A stretch of 38,778 bases of DNA from Garicola koreensis (GCF_014195445.1 NZ_JACIBT010000008.1:1-38778), one strand, 5' to 3'; counted from the first letter of the stretch, positions 1 to 9,110 are shown. Program-made: numbers and translations. Notes: a model not told the origin generated them from the sequence alone.

Positions 1-15
1 CGAATCGGCCATCAG

Positions 16-1170
16 TCAGCCCGTCTCCGCGAGGCGCTCTTCGGGCTGGTTGATGACCACTCGGGGGACACGGGCGCCGATGCGAGTGATGATCTCGTAG
101 TTGATGGTCTGTGCGGCTGCTCCCCATTCGGCGGCAGAGATCCCTGAGTCTCCGCCGAATACGGTGACCTCGTCGCCGATCTGGGCATCGGAGTCTGGTC
201 CCAGGTCCACCACGAACTGGTCCATCGCCACCCGGCCTGCGGAATAGCAGCGGCGGCGGTTGATCAGCACCGGACCGCCCACAGCGATCCGCGGGATGCC
301 GTCGCCGTATCCCAACGGCACCAGTCCCAGCGTGGTGGGCGCATCAACCCGGTAGGTGAGACCGTAGCTGACGCCCTGACCGGCCGGGACTCTCTTGACG
401 TTGGCCAAGGTGCTGCGCAGCTCCATGGCGGGTCGCAGCCCCAGGGATTCGGCCGTCCGGTCCGCGAAGGGGCTCTGCCCGTAGATGCTGACCCCGACCC
501 GGACCATGTCGAAGTGCGCGTCGGGCCGCGACAGTGCCGCCGGAGAGTTGGCTGCGTGGCGCAGGGCGGGCACGACGCCGTGCTGCTCGGCGATGCTGAG
601 GGCTTCGCGAAACACCTCAAGCTGCTCATCGGTCTCTTTGCGGTCGGGCTCATCAGCCACGGCAAAGTGGGTGAAGATTCCTTCTACGCTGATCAGCCCG
701 TGCCGCTGGTGCTGCGCAGCCTGAGCGACCACCTCGGGCCAGGCCTCGATGGTGGCACCGTTGCGGCTGAGTCCGGTGTCTATCTTCAGGTGCACCCGCG
801 CCGGCCGCTGCCGTGCCTGCGCCGCCTCGGCGATCCGGTCCAGCTCCCAACCGGAGACCCCCAGGTCGATGTGCTCACCGATGGCGGCGGAGAAATCGGT
901 GTCCCGGCTGTGCAGCCAGGCCAGAATCGGCGCGTCGATGCCCTCGGCGCGCAGCTGCTGCGCCTCGCTCAGGTGGGCGGTTCCCAGCCAATCGGCACCT
1001 CCGGCGAGCGCGGCACGGGCCGCCGTGACGATGCCGTGGCCGTAGCCGTCGGCCTTAATGGCGGCCATGACTTTGGCCGGCCGCACATATTCAGCCACTG
1101 TGCCTACGTTATGGGCGATAGCTTCGGCGTCGATGATGGCCGTGCTTGGGGAGCCGTCGGCTGAATTCAT
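16..1170 (-). CDS. alr: alanine racemase
   Basis: This PLP enzyme interconverts L- and D-alanine in the cytoplasm and supplies D-Ala for peptidoglycan. The protein is 384 aa, the normal family length. The PLP lysine lies in AAIKADGYGHG (Lys39), and the catalytic tyrosine of the C-terminal domain is Tyr269 in GVSYGLTY. It is the last gene of the minus-strand run glmS-acpS-nnr-alr, 16 nt after nnr. I chose the ATG at 1170; a GTG three codons upstream (1179) is also possible. Neither start has a well-spaced Shine-Dalgarno (SD) sequence, and a TACAGT hexamer lies 7 nt before the ATG, so part of the translation may come from a leaderless mRNA. The identity is secure; only the start is uncertain. 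Confidence 0.95.
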   Translation of the reverse strand: MNSADGSPSTAIIDAEAIAHNVGTVAEYVRPAKVMAAIKADGYGHGIVTAARAALAGGADWLGTAHLSEAQQLRAEGIDAPILAWLHSRDTDFSAAIGEHIDLGVSGWELDRIAEAAQARQRPARVHLKIDTGLSRNGATIEAWPEVVAQAAQHQRHGLISVEGIFTHFAVADEPDRKETDEQLEVFREALSIAEQHGVVPALRHAANSPAALSRPDAHFDMVRVGVSIYGQSPFADRTAESLGLRPAMELRSTLANVKRVPAGQGVSYGLTYRVDAPTTLGLVPLGYGDGIPRIAVGGPVLINRRRCYSAGRVAMDQFVVDLGPDSDAQIGDEVTVFGGDSGISAAEWGAAAQTINYEIITRIGARVPRVVINQPEERLAETG

Positions 1171-1177
1171 GATCCTC

Positions 1178-1183
1178 ACTGTA
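1178..1183 (-). promoter_or_regulatory. possible -10 box of alr (TACAGT)
   Basis: TACAGT ends 7 nt before the alr ATG, a distance that would give a leaderless transcript. No convincing -35 is visible, and the site overlaps the alternative GTG start. It also lies just after the nnr stop codon, so operon read-through could be enough. Weak call. Confidence 0.25.
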
Positions 1184-1186
1184 TCT

Positions 1187-2740
1187 TCAGGGTGCGACTG
1201 CGCTGGGTGACAGTGCGCGAATCAGCGCCGATGCCCCAAAGGACGCTTCTGCGCGCGGGTCCAGTCCGGCGGCTGCCTGCGTATGCCGGTGCACGGCGTG
1301 GGCGGCCACGTCCAGCCAGCTTCCCTGCTGGGTGGCCGCCAGCGCGCCGAGGATCCCGCAGAGCACATCTCCGGTGCCGGCGGTGGCGAGGCCGGGGACC
1401 CCCGGTCGGCCGTGGGTCTGGGCCCGGTGCAGCAGGACCTCTGCGTCGGGTGCGGCGATGACGGTGGTGGCACCTTTGAGCAGCACGAAGCAGTCCAGGC
1501 TCCCGCTGAGCCGTCGCGCGGCTTCGACCGGGTCGCTCTTCGGGCCGTCGGTGGCCAGCATGCGGCCCAGCACCTGGTCGCGCAGGTCACCGGCAATGCG
1601 GCGGGCTTCTCCCAGGTGCGGGGTGATGAGCACGTTGTGGCCCAGTCCGCCGCGCTGGTGCAGCTGATGGCGAATCAGCTGCAGTCCGGAGGCGTCGAGC
1701 ACACAGGGTGAACCATCATCCAGACACTGTTCCAGTGCGGCCTGGGCCTCGTTCAGGCGCTGCGGATCGTTGCCCAGGCCGGGGCCGAGGACCGTGGCAC
1801 CCGTGCGCGCCTGACGCCCCTGCTGGTCAGGTTCGACGCCGAGCGTCTCAGGCCACGCGGCCACCACATGGGCGCGCACCGTCTCTGGTGCGACCAAAGT
1901 GACCATACCGACCCCTGTGGCCACCGCGGCGCCGACGCTGAGCTGCGCGGCCCCGGGGAACTGGTCGGATCCTGCGTGGATGCCCACTGTGCCGCGGGAG
2001 TACTTGTGGTCGGTGCTTGCCGGTGACCGCAGCGGCTCACCCCGGCCAGCAGAGGCTACGTCGGCGGCCGGGTGCGGGGAGACGGCCCGGACCAGGGTCT
2101 TGGGCAGGTGCGGTCCAAGCCCGATGTCTGCGGTGTGGAGCTGGCCGCTGAGGTGTGAGCCGGCACCGGCCAGCAGCCCCTGCTTGATCCCGCCGAAGGT
2201 CACCGTGTGCTCGGCGCTGATGACCCCGTCACCGGCCTGTCCGGTGTCTGCGTCGACCCCGGAGGGCAGATCACAGGCGACGACGGTCGCGGTGCTAAGG
2301 GCCGCTTCCAGCCCAGGTGTCTGCGGGCGCTGATAGTCGCCGCTGAATCCGGTGCCCACCACAGCGTCGATGAGCACCTCAGTGGGCTCTGGGACAGACT
2401 CCACCACGCGTCCGCCCGCGCGCTGGAATGCCGCCAGCGACGCCTGGTGGGCGCATCCGCGCACCAGGACGGCGCGAACCGCCGCACCGCGGCGCCGCAG
2501 GAAGCTCAGTGCGTAGAGCGCGTCGGCACCGTTGTTGCCGGAACCGACCATTGCGGTGACGGTCGCACCGTAGACTCTGCCGCGCCGCTGGAGGATCTTC
2601 GCCACACAGTCGGCCAGTCCGTAGGCGGCTCGCCGCATCAGCTCCGCACCCCGGCCGGCCTCGATGAGCGGGGCTTCGGCCTCGCGGATCTGCTCACCCC
2701 GGTAGACGGGCAGCAGCCTCAGCTCGTCGTCTCTGGTCAT
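1187..2740 (-). CDS. nnr: bifunctional NAD(P)H-hydrate epimerase / ADP-dependent NAD(P)H-hydrate dehydratase
   Basis: This fused repair enzyme epimerises and then dehydrates damaged NADHX/NADPHX back to NAD(P)H. The 517 aa hold an N-terminal YjeF_N (epimerase) domain at about 1-215, with the glycine-rich VGSGNNGADALY. A C-terminal ribokinase-like YjeF_C dehydratase domain covers about 230-510, with GPGLGND and the catalytic AGTGDVLCG near residue 455. The ATG at 2740 is preceded by AGAGGAGG with about 9 nt spacing. The gene lies between acpS and alr in the same direction, an arrangement common in Actinobacteria. No defect is visible. Confidence 0.94.
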   Translation of the reverse strand: MTRDDELRLLPVYRGEQIREAEAPLIEAGRGAELMRRAAYGLADCVAKILQRRGRVYGATVTAMVGSGNNGADALYALSFLRRRGAAVRAVLVRGCAHQASLAAFQRAGGRVVESVPEPTEVLIDAVVGTGFSGDYQRPQTPGLEAALSTATVVACDLPSGVDADTGQAGDGVISAEHTVTFGGIKQGLLAGAGSHLSGQLHTADIGLGPHLPKTLVRAVSPHPAADVASAGRGEPLRSPASTDHKYSRGTVGIHAGSDQFPGAAQLSVGAAVATGVGMVTLVAPETVRAHVVAAWPETLGVEPDQQGRQARTGATVLGPGLGNDPQRLNEAQAALEQCLDDGSPCVLDASGLQLIRHQLHQRGGLGHNVLITPHLGEARRIAGDLRDQVLGRMLATDGPKSDPVEAARRLSGSLDCFVLLKGATTVIAAPDAEVLLHRAQTHGRPGVPGLATAGTGDVLCGILGALAATQQGSWLDVAAHAVHRHTQAAAGLDPRAEASFGASALIRALSPSAVAP

Positions 2741-2747
2741 CTTTGCG

Positions 2748-2783
2748 GGCCTCCTCTGCTCAACTGCCGGCCTCCTCTGCTCA
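2748..2783 (-). repeat. 15-bp direct repeat carrying the nnr Shine-Dalgarno
   Basis: TGAGCAGAGGAGGCC (minus strand) occurs twice, at 2748-2762 and 2769-2783, with a 21-bp period between the acpS stop and the nnr start. The copy next to nnr is its ribosome binding site; the second copy lies too far upstream for that start. Confidence 0.8.
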
Positions 2784-2800
2784 CTCGCCGCTCACTGTGG

Positions 2801-3151
2801 TCAGCTTTCGGCGACCACCATAGCGGTGGCGAGGTCGCCGTCGTGGCTGAGGCTGAGGTGCCAGCGCTGAACCCCTTGGGAGTCGGCGACGGCGGCCACA
2901 CTGCCCGCAGCCTGCACGCTCGGTGCCCCTGCAGCGTCGAGCACCACCTGGCAGTGGTGCCAGTTCATCCCGGCAGGCGCTCCGAGTGCCTTGGCCACGG
3001 CCTCCTTGGCGGCAAATCGGGCGGCCAGGGAGCGGATGTTGAGCTGGCGCTCTGCGGGGACGAAGAGTCGCTGGCGCAGTGCCGGTGTCCTCGCCAGCTG
3101 CTGTTCGAACCGACTCACCTGAACCACATCTACCCCGATGCCGATGATCAC
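2801..3151 (-). CDS. acpS: holo-[acyl-carrier-protein] synthase
   Basis: The enzyme transfers 4'-phosphopantetheine from CoA to the serine of acyl carrier protein, activating it for fatty acid synthesis. The 116-aa length is typical. The signature residues are GIGVDVV with metal-binding Asp8, and [12 protein letters not shown] with Glu50. The start is a GTG at 3151 behind a strong SD (AAGGAGG). It follows glmS by 37 nt and probably shares its transcript. CoA for the reaction depends on pantothenate kinase, encoded just beyond glmS (coaA). Confidence 0.95.
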   Translation of the reverse strand: MIIGIGVDVVQVSRFEQQLARTPALRQRLFVPAERQLNIRSLAARFAAKEAVAKALGAPAGMNWHHCQVVLDAAGAPSVQAAGSVAAVADSQGVQRWHLSLSHDGDLATAMVVAES

Positions 3152-3188
3152 CGTGTCCCTCCTTAGGGTTGCTCGTGCCAGCCGCGGC

Positions 3189-5060
3189 CTATTCGACGGT
3201 GACGGATTTGGCGAGGTTGCGGGGCTGGTCGACGTCGTAGCCCTTCTGCTCAGCCAGCGCGCAGGCGAAGATCTGCAGCGGCACCGTCGTCAGAAGCGGC
3301 ATCAGAAGCGGCTGGGTGTCAGGCACGAAGAACACCTCTTCGGAATACTCACGCACATCATCATCACCAGCCTCAGCAACAGTAATGGTCTTCGCGCCCC
3401 GGGCCCGGACCTCCTGAATGTTGGAGACCACTTTGGCGTGCAGCGAATCCCTGCCCCGCGGTGAGGGCACCACCACAAACACCGGCTGACCCTCCTCGAT
3501 CAGCGCAATCGGGCCATGCTTGAGCTCACCGGCGGCGAAGCCCTCAGCGTGGATGTAGGCCAGCTCCTTCAGCTTCAGCGCACCCTCCATCGCCACCGGG
3601 AACCCCACATGCCTGCCCAAGAACAGCACCGACGGGGTGGCCGCCATCGCCCGAGCCAGACTCTTAATCGACTCCGAATCATCTAAGATCTGCTGGATCT
3701 TGGACGGAATCTTATGCAGATCAGCCAGAATGTCCTGAATCTCACCGGTGAACATCTGACCCCGCAGCTGCGCCAAATACAGCCCCAACACATAGGCACC
3801 AGTGATCTGGGCCAAGAACGCCTTCGTCGAGGCCACCGCGATCTCCGGGCCCGCATGGGTATAGAGCACCGCATCCGACTCCCGCGGAATCGTGGACCCA
3901 TTGGTATTGCAGATCGCCAGAGTCCTAGCACCCTGCTCCTTGGCGTAGCGCACCGCCATCAACGTATCCATCGTCTCCCCCGACTGAGAGACCGACACAA
4001 TCAGCGTCGAAGTATCAATGATCGGATCCCGGTACCGGAACTCATGAGCCAGCTCCACCTCCACCGGCACCCGGCACCAATGCTCAATGGCATACTTCGC
4101 CACCGTGCCCGCATACGCGGCAGTGCCACAGGCCAGCACAATGATCTTCGAGACCTGCCTCAGCTCCTCCGGGTCAATCCGCAGCTCATCCAACACCATC
4201 CGCCCAGTCTCATCACTGCGGCCCAGCAGCGTGTCCTCCACCGCCTTGGGCTGGTCATTGATCTCCTTCTCCATGAAGGTCTCATAACCACCCTTCTCCG
4301 CAGCCGAGGCATCCCAATCCACATAGAACCGCCGACCCTGGGCAGGCTCACCGTCAAAACCGATGATCTGAACCGCATCAGCGGTGATCGTCACCACCTG
4401 ATCCTGCTCCAGTTCCACCGCCTCACGGGTGAAATCAATGAACCCCGACACATCAGAGCCCAAAAAGTTCTCCCCCTCACCCAGGCCGACCACCAACGGC
4501 GAGTTCCGCCTGGCAGCCACCACCCGGTCCGGGGCATCGGCATGCACCGCCAACAGCGTAAAAGCACCCTGCAGCTCATTGGCCGCCAACCGCATCGCCT
4601 CCGTCAGATCCCCAGCGGCCGAACCGGCGAACAGCTCCCCAATCAGCTTCGCTGCCACCTCGGTATCCGTCTGCGAATCAAACACGTGCCCATCAGCGAC
4701 CAGCCGCCGACGCAGCACCGAGAAATTCTCAATGATCCCGTTATGAATGACCGCCAGCTTGCCCCCATCACCCAAATGCGGGTGAGCATTCTCATCAGTG
4801 GGGCCCCCATGCGTCGCCCACCGGGTATGACCAATACCCACCGACGCCGGATCCAACGGAGCCTGCTCCACAGCCTCCACCAGATTCACCAGCTTCCCCG
4901 ACCGCTTGCGCGACTGCACCGCACCACCAGCCACAGTCGCCACCCCAGCCGAGTCATAACCGCGATACTCCAACCGCCGCAGACCCTCCATCAACACATC
5001 CAGAGCCTGATGCTCCGAAGCCTTCACCGACGAACCGATATAACCAACAATTCCACACAT
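3189..5060 (-). CDS. glmS: glutamine-fructose-6-phosphate aminotransferase (isomerizing)
   Basis: The enzyme makes glucosamine-6-phosphate from fructose-6-phosphate and glutamine, the committed step to UDP-GlcNAc. The 623 aa start with MCGIVGYIG, where Cys2 is the class II glutaminase nucleophile. The glutaminase domain is followed by two SIS isomerase domains; [10 protein letters not shown] and [12 protein letters not shown] mark sugar-phosphate binding, and the C-terminus is [16 protein letters not shown]. No SD precedes the ATG, and TATTCT lies 7 nt upstream, so the mRNA is probably leaderless. Codon choice is odd: from 5060 to about 3400 most third positions are G or T (GAT, CAT, GGT, TTG, TCG), unlike the C-rich neighbours, and it returns to normal near the 3' end. 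Confidence 0.96.
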   Translation of the reverse strand: MCGIVGYIGSSVKASEHQALDVLMEGLRRLEYRGYDSAGVATVAGGAVQSRKRSGKLVNLVEAVEQAPLDPASVGIGHTRWATHGGPTDENAHPHLGDGGKLAVIHNGIIENFSVLRRRLVADGHVFDSQTDTEVAAKLIGELFAGSAAGDLTEAMRLAANELQGAFTLLAVHADAPDRVVAARRNSPLVVGLGEGENFLGSDVSGFIDFTREAVELEQDQVVTITADAVQIIGFDGEPAQGRRFYVDWDASAAEKGGYETFMEKEINDQPKAVEDTLLGRSDETGRMVLDELRIDPEELRQVSKIIVLACGTAAYAGTVAKYAIEHWCRVPVEVELAHEFRYRDPIIDTSTLIVSVSQSGETMDTLMAVRYAKEQGARTLAICNTNGSTIPRESDAVLYTHAGPEIAVASTKAFLAQITGAYVLGLYLAQLRGQMFTGEIQDILADLHKIPSKIQQILDDSESIKSLARAMAATPSVLFLGRHVGFPVAMEGALKLKELAYIHAEGFAAGELKHGPIALIEEGQPVFVVVPSPRGRDSLHAKVVSNIQEVRARGAKTITVAEAGDDDVREYSEEVFFVPDTQPLLMPLLTTVPLQIFACALAEQKGYDVDQPRNLAKSVTVE

Positions 5061-5067
5061 ACCCAGA

Positions 5068-5096
5068 AGAATACCGCCCAGCCCGGATCGTCATGA
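5068..5096 (-). promoter_or_regulatory. candidate leaderless promoter of glmS
   Basis: The -10 is TATTCT at 5068-5073, ending 7 nt before the glmS ATG. A poor -35 (TCATGA, 5091-5096) lies 17 nt further up. With initiation at the usual distance the transcript would begin at or next to the start codon. This agrees with the absence of any SD. Confidence 0.45.
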
Positions 5097-5109
5097 ACGA
5101 GCCCGCGTG

Positions 5110-5139
5110 GTGAGCCCAGTGCTCACGGGGCGGTATCGT
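5110..5139 (+). promoter_or_regulatory. candidate leaderless promoter of coaA
   Basis: TATCGT at 5134-5139 ends 6 nt before the GTG at 5146, with a partial -35 (GTGAGC, 5110-5115) at 18 nt spacing. No SD is present. The context GGCGGTAT is shared with the divergent glmS promoter on the other strand. Confidence 0.45.
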
Positions 5140-5145
5140 GTCGGT

Positions 5146-6183
5146 GTGCCTTCGCAGCCAGACAACACACCAACATCGCCGATCCCCGTACCTCCGGAGA
5201 TCAGCGGCACTGCTCCCTGGGCGGCTTCGCCGCCGTCGCCGGGCACGACGACGTACTCCCCCTTCGCAGAGCTGAACCGGGACGCCTGGGCGCGGTTGGC
5301 CGACACGATCGAACAGCCGCTGAACCAGGACGACGTCGACCGGCTGCGCGGAATCGGTGATCACCTGTCCCTGGACGAGGTAGCCAAGGTGTATCTTCCG
5401 CTGTCGCGGCTGCTGAACATCTATGTGGAGAACGCCGCCCGCCTGCGCGCTTCGACCAATGAGTTCTTAGGCGAACGCACGCGCCGCACCCCCTTTGTGA
5501 TCGGCGTCGGCGGTTCGGTGGCCGTGGGAAAGTCGACCACGGCCCGCGTGCTGCAGGAGATGCTGCGCCGCTGGCCCTCCACCCCCCGGGTGGAGCTGGT
5601 CACCACCGACGGGTTCCTCTACCCCAATGCGGAGCTGCACCGGCGCGGCCTCATGGAGCGCAAGGGCTTCCCCGAGGCTTATGACCGGCGTCGTCTGCTG
5701 CGGTTCGTCGCTGAGGTGAAGTCGGGGATGCCGGAGGTGCCCGCACCGGTGTACTCGCATCTGAAGTACGACATCATCCCCGGCGAGCAGCAGGTGGTCC
5801 GCCGCCCTGACGTGCTGATTCTGGAGGGGTTGAACGTCCTGCAGCCTGCACGGGTGCAGCAGGACGGCACTACCGGGCTCTCCCTAAGCGACTTCTTCGA
5901 CTTCTCGGTCTACGTCGATGCCAAGTCGCAGCATATCCAGCAGTGGTACGTCGACCGGTTTATGCGCCTGCGCCATGGGGCCTTCGCCGATCCGGAGAGC
6001 TACTTCCACCAGTACAGCAGTCTCACCGATGAGGAGGCGATTGCGCGGGCCACTGATATTTGGGGGCGGATCAACGGGCCGAACCTGCGGGAGAACATCC
6101 TGCCGACCCGCTCCCGGGCTCGCTTGGTGATGGCCAAGGGCGAAAAGCACGCGGTCTCTCGAGTGCTGCTGAGGAAGGTGTGA
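5146..6183 (+). CDS. coaA: pantothenate kinase, type I
   Basis: The enzyme phosphorylates pantothenate with ATP, the first and regulated step of CoA synthesis. The protein is 345 aa from the GTG at 5146. The P-loop is [12 protein letters not shown] (residues about 120-131), followed by [25 protein letters not shown]-like [19 protein letters not shown] and the C-terminal NILPTRSRA, all typical of actinobacterial CoaA. A GTG at 5107 would add 13 unconserved residues and lie upstream of the likely promoter. The first 40 residues are Pro/Ser/Thr-rich and look disordered. The stop overlaps the next start by one base (TGATG), so the following lipoprotein is probably translationally coupled. Confidence 0.95.
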   Translation: MPSQPDNTPTSPIPVPPEISGTAPWAASPPSPGTTTYSPFAELNRDAWARLADTIEQPLNQDDVDRLRGIGDHLSLDEVAKVYLPLSRLLNIYVENAARLRASTNEFLGERTRRTPFVIGVGGSVAVGKSTTARVLQEMLRRWPSTPRVELVTTDGFLYPNAELHRRGLMERKGFPEAYDRRRLLRFVAEVKSGMPEVPAPVYSHLKYDIIPGEQQVVRRPDVLILEGLNVLQPARVQQDGTTGLSLSDFFDFSVYVDAKSQHIQQWYVDRFMRLRHGAFADPESYFHQYSSLTDEEAIARATDIWGRINGPNLRENILPTRSRARLVMAKGEKHAVSRVLLRKV

Positions 6184-7112
6184 TGGGCGTGACGGGTCGT
6201 TATCGTTCACTGGCAGCGGCCGCGTCCGTCCTTCTTCTGGTCGGCTGCGGCGCTGAGGAGCAGATGCCCACAGAACAGGACACACTGGAGAGCGAGGCGC
6301 CGTCAACAATACCGGGCCCGACCCTCACCTCTGAGCCTGAACCCTCACCCAGCCCGACCGCTTCCACTGAGACTGCCTCTGATGAGACCGCCCCCGATGC
6401 GACGCCGAGCCTCGAACATGAGCCTGAGGAGACTGAGACCCAGGAGGCTGAGACCCAGGAGGCTGAGCCGCAGCGCGCCTCGGACCCGAGCTGGGATCCC
6501 GATTCAATCCATGTGCTCGCCAACCGGCAGAATCCCCTGGACCCAATCGATTACGCACCGAGCGATCTGGTCTATCCGGAGGTGCCGTTCTACGGCCCCG
6601 AGTCTGCCATGCAGGTGCGCCAGGAGGCCGCTGCGGCGCTGGAGCAGCTCTTGGCCGCAGGCGATGCGCAGGGCATGCACCTGGGGCTGGTCAGCGCCTA
6701 CCGGTCCTTCGACTACCAGCAGCAGATATATTCCCAACGGCACGCCGAAGTCGGCACTGAGGCCACTGACCTTTACATGTCCAGACCCGGTTACTCAGAG
6801 CATCAGACCGGACTGGCAGCCGATGTGATCAGCATCGCCAACCCCGACTGCATGCTCGGCGAATGCTTCGCGGCCACGCCCGAGGGCCAGTGGGTCGCAG
6901 AGAACGCTCACAAGCACGGTTTCGTGATCCGTTACCCCCAGGGCAAGGAGCACATCACCGGCTACCCGTACGAGCCCTGGCACCTGCGCTATGTGGGTGT
7001 GGAGACCGCCCAAGAGGTATATCAGGGTGGCCACACACTGGAGAAGTACTGGGATCAGCCGCCGGCGCCTGACTATGACGAGCCTGAGCCGAACCCGGAA
7101 CTTCTGAACTAG
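6183..7112 (+). CDS. VanY-type D-alanyl-D-alanine carboxypeptidase lipoprotein (M15B family)
   Basis: This is a predicted zinc D,D-carboxypeptidase that trims the terminal D-Ala of peptidoglycan stem peptides outside the membrane. The 309 aa begin with a lipoprotein signal peptide and lipobox LVGC (Cys22). A long disordered acidic Ser/Thr/Pro/Glu linker (about 25-100) contains a TQEAE repeat. The M15B domain follows: SAYRSF (171-176), SEHQTGLAAD with zinc ligands His207 and Asp214, and EPWH with Glu264 and His267. The ATG at 6183 has an SD (GAGGAAGG) inside coaA and overlaps its stop. An in-frame start at 6060 lies within coaA and would hide the signal peptide. Domain and lipobox are clear; the exact substrate is inferred. 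Confidence 0.9.
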   Translation: MGVTGRYRSLAAAASVLLLVGCGAEEQMPTEQDTLESEAPSTIPGPTLTSEPEPSPSPTASTETASDETAPDATPSLEHEPEETETQEAETQEAEPQRASDPSWDPDSIHVLANRQNPLDPIDYAPSDLVYPEVPFYGPESAMQVRQEAAAALEQLLAAGDAQGMHLGLVSAYRSFDYQQQIYSQRHAEVGTEATDLYMSRPGYSEHQTGLAADVISIANPDCMLGECFAATPEGQWVAENAHKHGFVIRYPQGKEHITGYPYEPWHLRYVGVETAQEVYQGGHTLEKYWDQPPAPDYDEPEPNPELLN

Positions 7113-7134
7113 CTGCCCTGAGAGGATCCGCGCT

Positions 7135-7140
7135 TACACT
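7135..7140 (+). promoter_or_regulatory. candidate -10 of mscL, leaderless (TACACT)
   Basis: TACACT ends 6 nt before the mscL ATG. The bases between hold no SD, and no clear -35 is seen. The distance fits a leaderless mRNA. Confidence 0.35.
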
Positions 7141-7146
7141 TGCCTC

Positions 7147-7677
7147 ATGCTCAAGGGATTCAAGAATTTCATCATGCAGGGCAACGTCATAGACCTTGCC
7201 GTCGCAGTCGTCATCGGCACAGCATTCGCCGCGGTGATCAATGCGCTGGTCGAGAATGTTCTGATGCCGCTGATCTCCGCGCTGGTGGGAGCTCCTGACT
7301 TTGACAGCTTCGCGGCGGTCACCCTGAATGGAAACCAGATCCTCTTCGGGGTGCTGCTGACCCAGGTGGTCAACTTCCTGCTGGTTGCCGCCGCGATCTA
7401 CTTCGTCGTCGTAGTCCCCATGAACAAAATGATTGAGGCGCGCAATCGCCGCCACGGTGAACCCGAGGAGGCCGAAGATGAGAGCATCACGCTGCTGAAG
7501 GAGATCCGTGATCAGCTGACGGCGCAGACCGAACGAGTCAACCCGGAAGCCTTTGCTGCTGCCGTGGCTGCTGATCGCGAGGCCGCAGAGGCCGCTCGGG
7601 CGGCCGAAAAAGCCCAACAGCACAGAGACTCAACCCTGAGAGGAAAGGCAAAGAATATCCTGTGGGGCAGCGACTGA
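7147..7677 (+). CDS. mscL: large-conductance mechanosensitive channel
   Basis: This inner-membrane pentameric channel opens under membrane tension and releases solutes on osmotic downshock. The 176 aa show the N-terminal amphipathic helix MLKGFKNFIMQGN and TM1 with the gate-lining sequence DLAVAVVIGTAFAAVINALV. A short periplasmic loop and TM2 (LLTQVVNFLLVAAAIYFVVV) follow, then the charged cytoplasmic helix (LLKEIRDQL). The C-terminal Ala/Glu-rich tail from about 125 is longer than in E. coli (136 aa in total). The gene follows the VanY-type lipoprotein by 34 nt but appears to have its own start signal. It converges on glmM. Confidence 0.95.
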   Translation: MLKGFKNFIMQGNVIDLAVAVVIGTAFAAVINALVENVLMPLISALVGAPDFDSFAAVTLNGNQILFGVLLTQVVNFLLVAAAIYFVVVVPMNKMIEARNRRHGEPEEAEDESITLLKEIRDQLTAQTERVNPEAFAAAVAADREAAEAARAAEKAQQHRDSTLRGKAKNILWGSD

Positions 7678-7690
7678 GGGGCAGCGACTG
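7664..7690 (+). repeat. tandem 14-bp duplication at the mscL stop
   Basis: GGGGCAGCGACTG occurs at 7664-7676 and again at 7678-7690, a period of 14 bp. The first copy includes most of the mscL stop codon (TGA, 7675-7677). It looks like a recent slippage duplication with no effect on the protein. Confidence 0.8.
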
Positions 7691-7728
7691 GGAACCAGCC
7701 GCCCTCGGGGGTCGAGGCCGATGCTTGC

Positions 7729-9081
7729 TCAGAGCGCCAGCGAGGCCTTCACCACCTCGGCCAGCCGCTGGGATTCGTCGCGGGCGACGTCGGCGGTGGG
7801 CGCCTCCACCATGACGCGCACCACCGGTTCGGTGCCTGAGGGGCGCAGCAGCACCCGGCCCTCCCCGCCCAGTCGGGACTCTGCGGACGCGACAGCTTCC
7901 TGAAGCTCCTGATGGGTGCTCACTTTGGCCTTGTCGACGTCTTTGACGTTGATGAGCACCTGCGGCAGCCGCGTCATTGCTGCAGCGGCCAGGTCCTTCA
8001 GGCTTTTTCCTGTGGAAGCGACCCGGGCGGCCAGCTGCAGTCCGGTGAGCAGCCCGTCGCCAGTGGTCGCATAGTCGGCAAAGATCAGGTGGCCGGACTG
8101 CTCTCCGCCCAGGGAGTAGCCCTCGGCGCGCATGGCCTCCAGCACATAGCGGTCCCCCACTCTAGTCTCCACCAGCTCGATACCGGCCTGGGCCATCCCC
8201 AGCTTCAGCCCGAGGTTGGACATCACCGTGACCACCAGCGTGTCGTCGGTCAGCTGACCGACTTCCTTCAGCGCCACCGCGAGCACACCCATGATCTGGT
8301 CGCCATCGACGACCTCGCCGGTGTGATCAACGGCCAGGCACCGGTCGGCGTCGCCGTCGTGGGCCACGCCCATGTCTGCTTGGTGGGCCACCACCGTTTC
8401 CTGCAGCTTCTCCAATTGGGTGGAGCCGTAGCCGTCGTTGATGTTCAGCCCATCCGGGTCAGCACCGATGACCACCACGTCTGCCCCGGCCGCCGCGAAG
8501 GCCTCTGGGGAGCACCCGCTGGCCGCTCCGTGGGCGCAGTCCAGCACCACGCGCAGCCCAGACAGGGAGGCACCGCCCAGCGACTGCAGCAGATGGAGCA
8601 CATACCGATCCTCAGCGTCGGAGAACCGTTGGATGCGACCTACCTGTGCGCCCAGCGGCAGCAGCGGGTCCTGGCTCATCTGCGCCTCGATCTGGTCTTC
8701 GACCGCGTCGTCGAGTTTGTGGCCTCCGGCGCCGAGGAACTTGATACCGTTGTCGCCGGCCGGGTTGTGCGAGGCCGAGATCATCACTCCGAAGTCTGCA
8801 CCCGAGTCGGCCACCAGGAAGGCCGCGGCCGGTGTGGGCAGCACGCCGGCGTCGTGGACATCGACCCCTGAGGAGGCCAGTCCTGCCTCCACCGCCGCAG
8901 AGAGAAACTCTCCTGAGACGCGGGGGTCGCGGGCGACCACAGCCCGTGGTCGAGTTCCGTGGGCGGCGTGCCGATGACCCAGCACCACTGCCGCGGCCTG
9001 GGAGAGACGCAGCGCCAGATCTGCTGTCAGCAGCCCATTGGCCACACCACGTACGCCGTCAGTTCCGAAAATTCTGGTCAT
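7729..9081 (-). CDS. glmM: phosphoglucosamine mutase
   Basis: The enzyme converts glucosamine-6-phosphate to glucosamine-1-phosphate, the step after GlmS towards UDP-GlcNAc. The protein is 450 aa, the usual length. It starts [12 protein letters not shown]. The phosphoserine loop is [15 protein letters not shown] (Ser104), the metal loop DGDADRC, the sugar-specificity loop EQSGH, and the C-terminal phosphate-binding site [12 protein letters not shown]. The gene lies just after the rpsI terminator. No SD precedes the ATG; TAGACT is 10 nt upstream, so a very short or absent leader is likely. Confidence 0.96.
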   Translation of the reverse strand: MTRIFGTDGVRGVANGLLTADLALRLSQAAAVVLGHRHAAHGTRPRAVVARDPRVSGEFLSAAVEAGLASSGVDVHDAGVLPTPAAAFLVADSGADFGVMISASHNPAGDNGIKFLGAGGHKLDDAVEDQIEAQMSQDPLLPLGAQVGRIQRFSDAEDRYVLHLLQSLGGASLSGLRVVLDCAHGAASGCSPEAFAAAGADVVVIGADPDGLNINDGYGSTQLEKLQETVVAHQADMGVAHDGDADRCLAVDHTGEVVDGDQIMGVLAVALKEVGQLTDDTLVVTVMSNLGLKLGMAQAGIELVETRVGDRYVLEAMRAEGYSLGGEQSGHLIFADYATTGDGLLTGLQLAARVASTGKSLKDLAAAAMTRLPQVLINVKDVDKAKVSTHQELQEAVASAESRLGGEGRVLLRPSGTEPVVRVMVEAPTADVARDESQRLAEVVKASLAL

Positions 9082-9091
9082 ATTGAATGTG

Positions 9092-9097
9092 AGTCTA
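9092..9097 (-). promoter_or_regulatory. candidate -10 of glmM (TAGACT)
   Basis: TAGACT ends 10 nt before the glmM ATG and lies right behind the rpsI terminator stem. The -35 position falls inside that stem and is poor. Initiation at normal distance would leave 1-4 nt of leader. Confidence 0.35.
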
Positions 9098-9110
9098 ATC
9101 GTCCAGAGAC

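Noticed and set aside
3714..5096. Long open frame (460 codons) on the plus strand opposite glmS
   Set aside because: It is the antisense of a clear glmS. The G/T-ending codons of glmS remove stops on the other strand, and the translation is His/Arg/Leu-rich without any known domain.
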